From positions 62,001 through 126,000 of the forward strand of contig NZ_VSRY01000146.1 of assembly GCF_008271805.1 (NCBI RefSeq): a stretch of DNA of 64,000 nucleotides, written 5' to 3'. The notes under the pieces were generated by a model. The model ran no database searches, was not told the origin of the DNA, and worked only from the letters and a program-made list of their open reading frames with translations. Each line of letters begins with the position of its first letter. Positions within the stretch are counted from its first letter, which is position 1. The position numbers and the translations under genes are program-made. The DNA is from Streptomyces sp. TRM49041. Its GTDB lineage: Bacteria > Actinomycetota > Actinomycetes > Streptomycetales > Streptomycetaceae. Below, in pieces: positions 16,870 through 24,577 of this stretch.

Positions 16870-16904
16870 GATGCTCAGGTGGCCAACTAGCGTGCTCAGT
16901 CACA
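16870..16904 (-). repeat. Right transposon end
   Basis: Read on the minus strand from 16904: TGTGACTGAGC, then TAGTTGGCCA and TGAGC, aligned with the left end at the same spacing. Only the first two binding-site cores are recognisable, so the right end is shorter or more decayed than the left. Confidence 0.78.
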
Positions 16905-16909
16905 TCGGC
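16905..16909. repeat. Target-site duplication, right copy (TCGGC)
   Basis: Matches 13930-13934. It is followed by TGTGACT, so a 13-bp direct repeat (ATCGGCTGTGACT) joins 13929-13941 and 16904-16916. The extra bases may be chance, or may reflect insertion beside an end-like sequence. Confidence 0.8.
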
Positions 16910-16925
16910 TGTGACTCATGATCTG

Positions 16926-18011
16926 TCAGTGATTGTCAGCGAAGGTTGGTGACGGCGCGACCAGTACGTCTGAAACAGGAGATCCACCGCGCTCGAGCCA
17001 GCGGTTGACCCAGGCGGGCACGGAGACGGCAAGCTGCTGCTGGGCAGCGTAGATCTCCGGGCGGTGCTCCTGGATCCGCTTCAAGCGGTCGCCGCGACGC
17101 TGGATGGCGCGCACCTCCAGCACCCCGGGCCGCTCGGCTAGGCCGGCGACGACGGTGGTGCACTGATCGCTGTAACCGGGCGGCAGATGGCAGCTGCAGT
17201 GCTCGTCCACGGAGGCGAGGGGCAGGCCCCAGCCGGGCGCCGCGAGCAGCGCCATCAGCCGCCGGTGGCCGGCGGCGCCGGAACCTTCCGCGAAAGTGGG
17301 GTCGATGATCCAGCGTTCGCCACCGCCGCGTTCGTGGTGGCCAAGCCAGCCGGTCACGGCCAGCGGCGTCCCTAGGGTGCGGATCAGGCCGACCCGGCGC
17401 AGCAGCCCGCTGGTCAGCCAGGCCGACGCCGCGGTGCCCCGGCGGCCCGGCCGCCGGTAGGGACGCTCGGCCGGGTGCCACCGGGCCGGCAGGTCGCGGT
17501 GGCACGGCGTCATGCCGTAGACGCCCATCTGCCGGTCCTGGACGTCGACCGCACGCAGCCACTCATCGGGGTCCAGACCCAGCAGGGTGACGGAGGCGGA
17601 CGTGTCCAGCACGCGCAGCACCACCTGCCCGCGCTCGACGTGGGTACGAGCCCCTGGCACCCCCTTGATGTCGCCGTACTCGTCGGCGCGCGGCAGCAGC
17701 GCCTCGGCCAGGTCCAGGGCCTGGGTCTCCTCCGGGTCGCGCCGATCGACCGGGTCAGCCTCGAATCGGATCAGAAGGCGGTCCGGGCGCGGGTCGACGT
17801 ATTCGATACCCCAGGGGTGCAGCGTGGTGATCCGACGCCAGGCCAGTGCGGCCATCACGCGGGCCTCCATCAGCAGCTGGTCGGCGTCAGGCTGAGGGAT
17901 CAGCAGGGAGTCAGGCGCGGCGGCCTCGACCCGGCGCCGGGCGGACTGCCAGGGCATGCCGGTGTACAGACGCAGCAGTTCGACGCGACGTTCGACGGCG
18001 GTTGTCTTCAT
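16926..18011 (-). CDS. Large hypothetical protein
   Basis: 361 aa from ATG 18011 (GAGGGG about 10 bases upstream); the frame is open to 18239 but without a better start. It opens MKTTAVERRVELLRLYTGMP. The middle is an alpha/beta domain with LHPWGIEYVDPRPDRLLIRF and VLRVLDTSASVTLLGLDPDE. The C-terminal third has an HCSCHLPPGYSDQC stretch with three cysteines and two histidines that could bind a metal. I recognise no family. Its 3' end lies 17 bases from the right target duplication of the transposon. Confidence 0.6.
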   Translation of the reverse strand: MKTTAVERRVELLRLYTGMPWQSARRRVEAAAPDSLLIPQPDADQLLMEARVMAALAWRRITTLHPWGIEYVDPRPDRLLIRFEADPVDRRDPEETQALDLAEALLPRADEYGDIKGVPGARTHVERGQVVLRVLDTSASVTLLGLDPDEWLRAVDVQDRQMGVYGMTPCHRDLPARWHPAERPYRRPGRRGTAASAWLTSGLLRRVGLIRTLGTPLAVTGWLGHHERGGGERWIIDPTFAEGSGAAGHRRLMALLAAPGWGLPLASVDEHCSCHLPPGYSDQCTTVVAGLAERPGVLEVRAIQRRGDRLKRIQEHRPEIYAAQQQLAVSVPAWVNRWLERGGSPVSDVLVAPSPTFADNH

Positions 18012-18265
18012 GACTCGGTACCCCTCAACACCGCGGAGCCGTCCCGACACAGCGCGCGGCGGAGAGCCACGAGGAACATGCGGACCATGCAGCGGTGCCG
18101 GCCGAGTTGGCTTCTCCACGGCGTGCTCGACGTCGGGTCGAGCACAGGGCAGGGACCCCGCCGGGCCCACCGCTCCGGATTTGACCACAGCGACTGCGGC
18201 AGGTCCCCTGGTCCCCGAGGTGACGCGCCGCCGCGTCACCCCAACGTCGCAGCTCTTTGGGTGGG

Positions 18266-18340
18266 TCAGGCGGTCTGGCCTCCGTCGATGACGAGGGCGG
18301 TGCCGGTGGTGAAGGCGGCGTCAGCGTGGCCATCCTGCGC
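18266..18340 (-). pseudogene. C-terminal remnant of an SDR oxidoreductase
   Basis: The minus strand reads AQDGHADAAFTTGTALVIDG, then GQTA and a stop at 18266. This is the C-terminal signature of short-chain dehydrogenases (T-G-x-x-x-x-x-D-G-G). No upstream Rossmann motif or active site is present, so only the tail survives. The rest of 18,012-18,588 holds no gene I can support. Confidence 0.5.
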
Positions 18341-18588
18341 ACGGAGGCCGGCCGCAGCCCTCACGAGGCCCACCCTCCGAAGAGGGCCGGCGCCTCCTAG
18401 CTTCCTTAGCCGCAACACAAGAAGCCGCCTCCGGTACAGCCCAAACGTCCACTACCCCGCTGACCCCGAGGGACAACAGTTCGCCGGGGGCAGACAGCAA
18501 AGAGCGCGGAAAGACTGGCCAACGCGGGCGAGACCATGTCAACGTAGACGACCTTGCAAGAAACCCCAGGTCAAAGAGGTGATTGCCC

Positions 18589-18942
18589 GTGACCATGGCT
18601 CCCGTTGGACCCGGTTTCTCCACCACCATCGAAGCCCTGCGGCTACGCGAGTGGCAGCTCGGTCCCGGCCAGCCCACGCTCGTCATGGACCAGTTCTCCG
18701 CGGAGGACTTCAACCTCATCGTGGACGACCGTGCGGACGTGCACGTCAGCAGTAAGGACGGCCGGTTCTACATGGGCTGGTTCCCGCTCGGTCGTCCCGG
18801 CACCGATGGCGAAGGATGGAAGATCGCCGTCACCGGCACAGCCAAGGTGCGCGGCTACCACGTGTCCTTCGACACAGAGACGCCGGCCGACATCGTCGCC
18901 GCTGCAGTGGCACGCGTGCTGGAGACCTCACGGCGGGTGTGA
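18589..18942 (+). CDS. Single-domain DUF317-like protein
   Basis: 117 aa from GTG 18589 (AGAGG at 18575-18579); ATG 18595 is the alternative. It contains DDRADVHVSSKDGRFYMGWF, PLGRPGTDGEGWKIAVTG and a closing helix PADIVAAAVARVLE, which is one DUF317-type unit. It forms a small rightward group with the next two genes, separated by short gaps. Confidence 0.68.
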   Translation: MTMAPVGPGFSTTIEALRLREWQLGPGQPTLVMDQFSAEDFNLIVDDRADVHVSSKDGRFYMGWFPLGRPGTDGEGWKIAVTGTAKVRGYHVSFDTETPADIVAAAVARVLETSRRV

Positions 18943-19045
18943 CACCGCAGGGGCGGCCGAAGACCTCACCCGAGGGCGGCTCGCCGACTCCCGATGGCAG
19001 GCCGTAACCACCACTCACCGTTTTCCCCACACAAGGAGGCTGTTC

Positions 19046-19336
19046 GTGACGCGTCCGGAGATGACCGTTGACGAGCTCATCGACCTGCTGTCCGCCTGTG
19101 ACCGGAGCGCTCCGGTCCGCCAGGCCATGAATCCGTTCTTTCCCATGGCACATCGCCTCGCGCAGGTCGTGCAGTCCGTGGACGAGACCGGCCGGACCGT
19201 TGTCTACCTCGCAGAGGGGCGGGACGAGGACACACAGCTCGGCCATCTGCCGCCCGAGGTCGCCGTCGCCCTTTCCTGGCAGGGCCCCGTTCAGGCACCA
19301 CCGCGCCGCCCCCGCCGAACTGCCGGCGGCAAGTAG
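19046..19336 (+). CDS. Small hypothetical protein between two DUF317 genes
   Basis: 96 aa from GTG 19046, with AAGGAGG just upstream. It reads MTVDELIDLLSACDRSAPVR, FPMAHRLAQVVQSVDETGRT and VVYLAEGRDEDTQLGHLPPE, with a basic tail. It is a small acidic-to-basic protein of a type common beside DUF317 genes; the role is unknown. Confidence 0.6.
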   Translation: MTRPEMTVDELIDLLSACDRSAPVRQAMNPFFPMAHRLAQVVQSVDETGRTVVYLAEGRDEDTQLGHLPPEVAVALSWQGPVQAPPRRPRRTAGGK

Positions 19337-19363
19337 AACCGCACCGAGCCTTTGGAGGCGCCC

Positions 19364-20173
19364 CTGTATCCCGACTTCTCGCTCGACCCGTCCACCCCGC
19401 CCGGCGGCCAGCCCGCGTTCTGGGTCGGGCCCCGGCACCTGGCCGGTGACGACAAGCGCCTCTACGACACCGTCGCCGACACGCTCGCCGGCCTGGGCTG
19501 GACGAGCCTGACGATCGTCCGCGGTCGCCACGAGCCGGACGAAGCGGACGAGGACCGCCAGGTCCTGCGCAGCACCGTCCTGCACATCAGCCCCGACACC
19601 CTCCGGTGGGCCCAGTGGAGCCTGGCGGACGAACCGTTCCACCTGGGGGATCTGCCGATCGCCTGGCAGATCTCCGCCCGCGCCGACAAGAGCAGCCCGC
19701 TCGCTCAGTGGTCGGCGTACTTCACCCCCGACGTCCCCGGCGAGTCCGTGGCCGACTTCCTCGTCGCGCTGGATGCTCGCGACCAGCCCGCCGTGCCGAT
19801 CGCCGGCCCCGAGCTGGTCCTCGACGCCGTCGCTGCGCACGGCTGGCTCCGCGACATCGACCAGCCCCAGGCGGCGGCGACAGACCCGACGTTCACCTCG
19901 CACATCAGCCTCGGCGAGGTGCCGCCCCTCATCCAGGACGCCGACCCGCGCGCCCTGACCACCGCGGCCGACGAAGTGGGACCGGCTGGGTGGCAGGCGT
20001 GGGCCGAGCCCGCGCTCGGCGCACCGTGCCTGTGGGCGGTGTCCTTCGGTGCCAGCGTCCCGCACGATCTCGTCGCGGCCTTCGCCGCCTCCCTCAGCTC
20101 GACCGCGCCGGTCCTGCGCCGGGTGCTGCCCGAGGCCACCCGGGAGCGGCTCCTACGCGCGCCGGCCATCTAG
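19364..20173 (+). CDS. Two-unit DUF317 protein with probable CTG start
   Basis: 269 aa if started at CTG 19364, which sits 5 bases after GGAGG (19354-19358). An in-frame TTG at 19352 precedes that site and has none of its own. The protein has WVGPRHLAGDDKRLYDTVAD, a central WQISARADKSSPLAQWSAYF, and a second unit near residue 130 ending PHDLVAAFAASLSS, the DUF317 helix. It closes the three-gene group and is followed by a terminator. Confidence 0.68.
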   Translation: MYPDFSLDPSTPPGGQPAFWVGPRHLAGDDKRLYDTVADTLAGLGWTSLTIVRGRHEPDEADEDRQVLRSTVLHISPDTLRWAQWSLADEPFHLGDLPIAWQISARADKSSPLAQWSAYFTPDVPGESVADFLVALDARDQPAVPIAGPELVLDAVAAHGWLRDIDQPQAAATDPTFTSHISLGEVPPLIQDADPRALTTAADEVGPAGWQAWAEPALGAPCLWAVSFGASVPHDLVAAFAASLSSTAPVLRRVLPEATRERLLRAPAI

Positions 20174-20205
20174 CGCTCTGCGGTCCCCTTTCCCCGACGT
20201 GCACC

Positions 20206-20243
20206 AGCCCGGCCTCTCCCGAATGGGAGGCCGGGCTTCTTTT
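20206..20243 (+). terminator. Rho-independent terminator
   Basis: A stem AGCCCGGCC / GGCCGGGCT with an imperfect upper part is followed by TCTTTTCT; it terminates the DUF317 group. Confidence 0.8.
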
Positions 20244-20275
20244 CTCGGGTAGGGAACGCTCGTACGCGCAACGCG

Positions 20276-20310
20276 CTGCTGCCCCCGACCGCGACGGTCG
20301 GGGGCAGCAG
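20276..20310. terminator. Stem-loop terminator for the leftward operon
   Basis: A 16-bp perfect stem (CTGCTGCCCCCGACCG and complement) with a 3-base loop lies 14 bases beyond the stop of the minus-strand lipoprotein gene. Confidence 0.75.
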
Positions 20311-20324
20311 CATGTCCAGGCCGG

Positions 20325-21014
20325 TCAGCCGACTCTTTCCGCCTTGGCGAGAGCCTTCTCAAGGTGACGGTCGACGAGGGCCGGGGAGCCCGAGACGATC
20401 AGCAGCAGACTGCCGTCGCGGATCGCGGTCTGCTTCACCACGGTGCTTCGCCTTCCAGCGGAGAAAGTCAGGAGTTGACTCCACTGCTCGTCCCCGAGCT
20501 GGTGGGGCGCGGGCAGCTTCTCCGAGGCCATGTCGATCGCGGTGCCGCCCGCGACGACCTGATAGGTGGGGCAGCCGGTCATGGCGTCGAAGATCCGGCC
20601 GATGCCGTCGGACAGCTTGTTCGCGCTGTCGCTGTACAGCTCCTCGGAGATCTCGGAGCTGCTGCTGCCGGCGTAGGTGAAGCTGGCCTTAGCCTTGCGC
20701 GGGAAGGTGAGCGCGCCGCCGGTGGCCGCGCTGCCGCCCAGCTCGCTCAGGGCCGGGCAGCCGATGACGGTGACGTCGTCGTGCTGGGCGGGAGGCTCCG
20801 GCTTGCGCAGGTAGCCGCTGCCGAGGTCGCCCTCGTCGAGCAGGCGCGTCTCCAGCGCGGCCGAAGAGAGCATGGCAGTCCTCTGGGCGGCGTCGGCCGG
20901 CTTCCCGGTACGGGCGGAGGGTGCGGTGTCGGGCTTCGTGCCGGTGGAGCAGGCGGGCACGGCGAGGAGAGCGGCGGTGATACCGAGGGCGGTGGTGGTG
21001 ACGCGAACGCGCAT
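20325..21014 (-). CDS. Secreted lipoprotein
   Basis: 229 aa from ATG 21014 (AAGGGG upstream). The signal sequence MRVRVTTTALGITAALLAVP is followed by a lipobox ending in AC at about residue 22, so it is expected to be lipid-anchored outside the membrane. The mature part is helical with two further cysteines (VTVIGCPALSEL and MTGCPTYQVV), likely disulfide-bonded, and a strand-rich end (STVVKQTAIRDGSLLLIVSG). It is similar in layout to LpqN/PknH-sensor-like actinomycete lipoproteins. It is the last gene of the leftward mobilisation operon. Confidence 0.72.
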   Translation of the reverse strand: MRVRVTTTALGITAALLAVPACSTGTKPDTAPSARTGKPADAAQRTAMLSSAALETRLLDEGDLGSGYLRKPEPPAQHDDVTVIGCPALSELGGSAATGGALTFPRKAKASFTYAGSSSSEISEELYSDSANKLSDGIGRIFDAMTGCPTYQVVAGGTAIDMASEKLPAPHQLGDEQWSQLLTFSAGRRSTVVKQTAIRDGSLLLIVSGSPALVDRHLEKALAKAERVG

Positions 21015-21093
21015 GACGGAACTGACCCCTTGGTGCTAGGCGACGGGTGGTCAGTGCGGACCCGGGGGCCCGGTGGGGTTGTAGGGGTGGGGG

Positions 21094-21573
21094 TCAGTGG
21101 CCGAGGTGGCGCAGGCAGTCCTCGAACGTGGCGTGCGTCGCGTCCGCCGGCCCGGCGCTCCGGTTGTACCAGGCGGTGTCGAGGCGCATCTCCTGCTGCT
21201 GGTGGCCGGCCCGGCAGCGCAGCCAGATCCGGTCGTGGGTGGAGAGGATGAGCCAGTCCCGGTACGCGCCGCACGCGGCGCAGGCGACCATCTCGCCGTC
21301 GAGGACGAGCGGCTGCGCCCAGGGCATCATGCGGCCGTCGAGCTGGTCGTGGCTGGGCACCCGTAGTTCCGGCGGAAGGAAGTCGTCCATCACGGCGGCC
21401 GGCTCGCTGTGATCCGGCTCGGCCAGCGGCCCCCCGATCCCGGGTGGGACCTGGTCCTGCAGCCGCGCCGACAGCTCGAAGAATCGGCGTTGCGCCTCGC
21501 TGGGCTCCGCCGCCCGGCGGCGTATCCGGTGAAACACCCTGACGTCCTCCCTTGCCTTACCTGCTCGCGTCAT
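21094..21573 (-). CDS. Zinc-ribbon-like hypothetical protein
   Basis: 159 aa; ATG 21573 with AAGG upstream. The N-terminal third is helical (AQRRFFELSARLQDQV). The centre has VACAACGAYRDWLILSTHDR followed by CRAGH, a possible zinc ribbon. The C-terminus ends ATFEDCLRHLGH. It lies between the relaxase and the lipoprotein genes in the same direction. The function is unknown. Confidence 0.55.
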   Translation of the reverse strand: MTRAGKAREDVRVFHRIRRRAAEPSEAQRRFFELSARLQDQVPPGIGGPLAEPDHSEPAAVMDDFLPPELRVPSHDQLDGRMMPWAQPLVLDGEMVACAACGAYRDWLILSTHDRIWLRCRAGHQQQEMRLDTAWYNRSAGPADATHATFEDCLRHLGH

Positions 21574-21701
21574 GATCGTGCCTTATGGCCGGGACGGCCT
21601 CAATTCACAAAGTCAACAGTCACCTTCCAGGAGGTCAGGAGCCGTTTCCTCGGCACGCCGCGGCTGGCGCGCCCTCGTCGATCGCCCAGCTCCGCGCCCG
21701 T

Positions 21702-23444
21702 TTACCGGGTCTTGCCGGACGCGCCCTCTCCGCCGCGACGGCGGTCATGTGCAGAGGGCCGGGATGCCGCCCTGCGCGATGTGGACTGGCCACCTGTCGT
21801 GCCGTTCGCAGGCAGTTCCGATGCGTCGGCGGGCAGGTCGGCCATCCGCCGCATCCGCCACACCAGCACATCGCTCACAGAGTCCGCGGTGCCGAGTTCG
21901 CGACGCTCGACCGCGCCGGTCAGGAGGGTGGCCGGGTCGTGACCGGCGGCTTCGGCGTCTGCGATCGTCGCGGCCAAGGCGTACCAGCCGGGCTCGGCGA
22001 GGATCTGCTCGGCCAGCCCGGGCAGCGCCTCGCGCAGCACCACCGTCTGCCGCTGGAGCAGGGGCCGATTCAGACGCCGGCCCCGCTGGTAGAGCACACC
22101 GAGAGGCTGGGCGGCGGCCTCCTGGTAGGCGGAGCGCAGGTGCTCGGCGGCCTGGCGGGCGGCGGCGGCCTGCTGCGCGTGGCCCTTCCTCGCGTGCCAG
22201 TGCACGGCGGCGGTGATCAGGAAGAACAGCATGTCGATGGCCATCGCGGTGCTCGCGCCGTCCTCACCGCGGCCGAGGGCCGGGCCGCCGTGGACGAGGT
22301 CGCGGGCGGCCTGCCGCAGGGCCCGGTCGTGTCCGCGTACGGCGCGGACGTGGGAGCGCGAGGCCCGTTCGAAGGCCGTTGCGGCGTCGCGCAGTTCGCG
22401 GCGGGTGTGGGCGGCGGACGTCTTCGCGAGGGCGTCCAGGACTTCACCGGCCGCGGCGATGTGGGCGGCGGCGACCGCGTCGTCGCCGTGCTCGATGACG
22501 AGCATGGCCTGCCACGCGGCCGATGCCGTCCTGCGGCGGGCAGCGGCCGGAGTGCCCGGCCCCGTACGGACTGCATCCCCCTGCCGAGGAGCGGGGTTGT
22601 TCTGGGTACCGCCGGACCAGCGCTCCCGGATGCGAGGCAGTGAGAGGTCGGGAGCGAGTCGCGCGCCGGGGTAGAACACCGGCTCGCCGTCCTTGTTCCG
22701 GTCGTCGGGCAGGGCCACCTTGTATCCGAGGAGGTCCCCCGACGGCGCGGCGCGCTTACGGATCAGGAGGCCGGCGCCGGCGAGCCGGTCGAAGAACTCC
22801 TCCTCGCTCCTCGCGCCGGCCACGGCACGTCGTACGGTCTCGCGCAGTTCTTCGCGGGCAGTGCGCTCGCGGCCCTGGCGCTCGGCCTTGTGTCGCTCGG
22901 CGCTGGTGGGCAGCTGAGCAGCCGTGCCGTCGCCGGGGGCGACCTGGTGGAGACCGAGTTCCTTCTCGATGAGCCGGGCCTCGGCCTGGGCACGGGCGCC
23001 CGAACGGTAGTCGTCAGGGCGTCGGCCGTCCTCGGTCACGAGGGTGGCGACGATGTGGATGTGGTCCTCCGCGTGCCGTACGGCGGCCCAGCGGCAACCG
23101 GGCTCTCCGTCGCCGGGGTCGATGCCGGTGGCGGCGACGATCCGGCGGGCGACCTCGGCCCACTCTTCGTCCGACAGGGTCCGGTCGCCGGGGGCGGTGC
23201 GGACGGAGGTGTGCCACACGTGCTTGGCAGGCCGGGCGTGCGACGGCAGCGCCTGGACGGGCTGGTCCAGGAGCTGCTGGAGGGCCTTCAGTGTGGCGTT
23301 CGGGTCGCGGCCGGGGTCGGGGGCCATGCCGTCGAAGGAGGCCACGAGGTGGGGGTCAACGTGTTCCTCACGCTTGCCGGGGCCGTAGAGGTAGGCGAGC
23401 AGGCCGATGGTCCGCTCGCCGGGCGGGTTGACGCTCGGGATCAT
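21702..23444 (-). CDS. MobA/VirD2-type relaxase
   Basis: 580 aa from ATG 23444, which overlaps the stop of the MobC gene (ATGA); the longer open frame upstream is unused. The N-terminus reads GLLAYLYGPGKREEHVDPHL, which holds a candidate nicking tyrosine. Residues about 115-130 carry the metal-binding three-histidine signature HAEDHIHIVATLV. The protein would nick a transfer origin and lead single-stranded DNA out. The C-terminal half is helical and Ala/Arg-rich, with helicase/primase motifs absent. With MobC upstream it forms a mobilisation pair, unusual beside the Spd-type genes of Streptomyces plasmids. Confidence 0.85.
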   Translation of the reverse strand: MIPSVNPPGERTIGLLAYLYGPGKREEHVDPHLVASFDGMAPDPGRDPNATLKALQQLLDQPVQALPSHARPAKHVWHTSVRTAPGDRTLSDEEWAEVARRIVAATGIDPGDGEPGCRWAAVRHAEDHIHIVATLVTEDGRRPDDYRSGARAQAEARLIEKELGLHQVAPGDGTAAQLPTSAERHKAERQGRERTAREELRETVRRAVAGARSEEEFFDRLAGAGLLIRKRAAPSGDLLGYKVALPDDRNKDGEPVFYPGARLAPDLSLPRIRERWSGGTQNNPAPRQGDAVRTGPGTPAAARRRTASAAWQAMLVIEHGDDAVAAAHIAAAGEVLDALAKTSAAHTRRELRDAATAFERASRSHVRAVRGHDRALRQAARDLVHGGPALGRGEDGASTAMAIDMLFFLITAAVHWHARKGHAQQAAAARQAAEHLRSAYQEAAAQPLGVLYQRGRRLNRPLLQRQTVVLREALPGLAEQILAEPGWYALAATIADAEAAGHDPATLLTGAVERRELGTADSVSDVLVWRMRRMADLPADASELPANGTTGGQSTSRRAASRPSAHDRRRGGEGASGKTR

Positions 23445-24064
23445 GCTGCCTGCTGCTGTTCGAGGACCGCGGTCGCGGCGGCGTGCACCGCGTCGGCGGC
23501 CCGCCGCACGGCCGCGAGGCTTGCCTCCAGCTGAGGGAGGGCCGCATCGGCACCGGCGTTGAGGGCCTTCGTCACCTGATTGAGGTTGCTGCCGGCCCAG
23601 CCGAGCTTGCGCCGGCTGTCGAACAGGGCAGTCAGAACATCGCGTTCGGTGGCGATCTCGGCATTCGTTCGGTCGAGATCTCGGGCCGCAGCAAGCGCAG
23701 CACGGGCGAGGAAGCCGCCGACGGTCAGGTTGCACTGGGCGGCAGCGGAAACGATCAGGGCAAACTCGGCGTCGTTGAAGCGGGTCGTACGCAGGTGGCG
23801 GCGCTTCTTTTCAGGCGGCTGACGAGGACGCTGACGGGCAGGACGCTCACGAGGTCGACGATTCGGCTTGCGCTCCTCCTCCGGCTTCGATCCGCCCTCG
23901 GTCGAAGCCCCCAGGACCTGCGCCCCCCGGTGCAGGTCCTCTCCCGCCCCTTCAGGGGCGGGCTTGGCGGAAGTACTACTTCCGCCCCAACTTGCTCGCC
24001 CCGAGATCAAGTTGAGGTCATGAGCAGGTTCCGGGGTGTTGCCGTTCTGGATCGGGTTCGTCAT
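23441..24064 (-). CDS. MobC-family relaxosome protein
   Basis: 207 aa from ATG 24064 (ATGA overlap with the gene before). The N-terminal 90 residues are basic and disordered. The C-terminal part reads LRTTRFNDAEFALIVSAAAQ, GGFLARAALAAARD and GSNLNQVTKALNAG, the MobC signature (N-L-N-Q) of bacterial mobilisation proteins. MobC binds at the transfer origin and helps the relaxase nick. It is coupled to the relaxase. Confidence 0.85.
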   Translation of the reverse strand: MTNPIQNGNTPEPAHDLNLISGRASWGGSSTSAKPAPEGAGEDLHRGAQVLGASTEGGSKPEEERKPNRRPRERPARQRPRQPPEKKRRHLRTTRFNDAEFALIVSAAAQCNLTVGGFLARAALAAARDLDRTNAEIATERDVLTALFDSRRKLGWAGSNLNQVTKALNAGADAALPQLEASLAAVRRAADAVHAAATAVLEQQQAA

Positions 24065-24297
24065 CGGGATTCGGGCCTCGTTGAGCGGGTGCGGTGCTGG
24101 ATGGTGGCGGCCAGCTCGACGACGTCGGCCGGCCCGTTGAGGACGCGGACGGGTTCGTCGGGCTGGAACTGGACGAGCCACTGGCCGGTCGGGGCGAGGA
24201 CTGCGGCGTGCAGGAGGCGTCGGCGGACCAGGACGTCCGCCCAGGCGCCGGCCTCGGCGATCGTGGGCTCGGACGAGCGAGGGGGACGCGGTATCAC
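24061..24297 (-). CDS. Small hypothetical protein upstream of mobC
   Basis: 78 aa; ATG 24297, with its end overlapping the mobC ATG. It reads TIAEAGAWADVLVRRRLLHA, TGQWLVQFQPDEPVRVLN and a final helix, compatible with a small structural protein. The tight coupling argues that it is real. Confidence 0.55.
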   Translation of the reverse strand: MIPRPPRSSEPTIAEAGAWADVLVRRRLLHAAVLAPTGQWLVQFQPDEPVRVLNGPADVVELAATIQHRTRSTRPESR

Positions 24298-24385
24298 GGC
24301 CTGTCTCCTGGAGCGGGGCGGTGGCCCGGCGAGGGAGCCGGACCACCTGTTTGCGGGTAGGGCGTTGAGCTGGGGTTTTACCGGT

Positions 24386-24577
24386 TCAGCCGCACTCGGG
24401 GCAGCGCGCGACGTGGCTGTTGAGCGCCCGGGCCATCCGCTGCTTCGTCGATGCAGCCTGCTTAGCGCTGGACTTTGCCGCCGGCCTGCCCTCGTGCCGT
24501 TTGGAGTGGGCGATCATGTAGCCGATCTCCCGCTGGTACTCCGCACGGACGGTGTTGAACTGGTGGCAGGTCTTCAT
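24386..24577 (-). CDS. Small zinc-finger-like protein
   Basis: 63 aa; ATG 24577 overlaps the DUF2637 stop (ATGA). It reads MKTCHQFNTVRAEYQREIGY, a basic middle (KSSAKQAASTKQRMARAL) and ends HVARCPECG. One cysteine near the start and a C-x-x-C at the end could bind zinc. It is part of the leftward operon; the role is unknown. Confidence 0.55.
   Translation of the reverse strand: MKTCHQFNTVRAEYQREIGYMIAHSKRHEGRPAAKSSAKQAASTKQRMARALNSHVARCPECG

Larger units (their letters stand above)
13935..16904. mobile_element. Tn7-like transposon relic, 2,970 bp
   Basis: The left end begins TGTGACTGAGC and the right end closes with its complement GCTCAGTCACA at 16894-16904. Further in, both ends share TAGTTGGCCA and TGAGC at matching distances, as expected for inverted TnsB-type binding sites. 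The left end continues with tandem 20-bp repeats. TCGGC is duplicated on both sides. Inside are a truncated TnsA-like endonuclease gene reading toward the left end, a second transposition-gene tail, and a rightward two-gene cargo (14940-16725) of lower GC than its surroundings. No transposase (TnsB), ATPase (TnsC) or TniQ gene remains, so it could move only if supplied in trans. Confidence 0.82.

Noticed and set aside
21702..23735. Relaxase open frame starting at 23735
   Set aside because: The extension overlaps MobC coding and is cysteine/arginine-rich. ATG 23444 overlaps the MobC stop and precedes the conserved tyrosine region.
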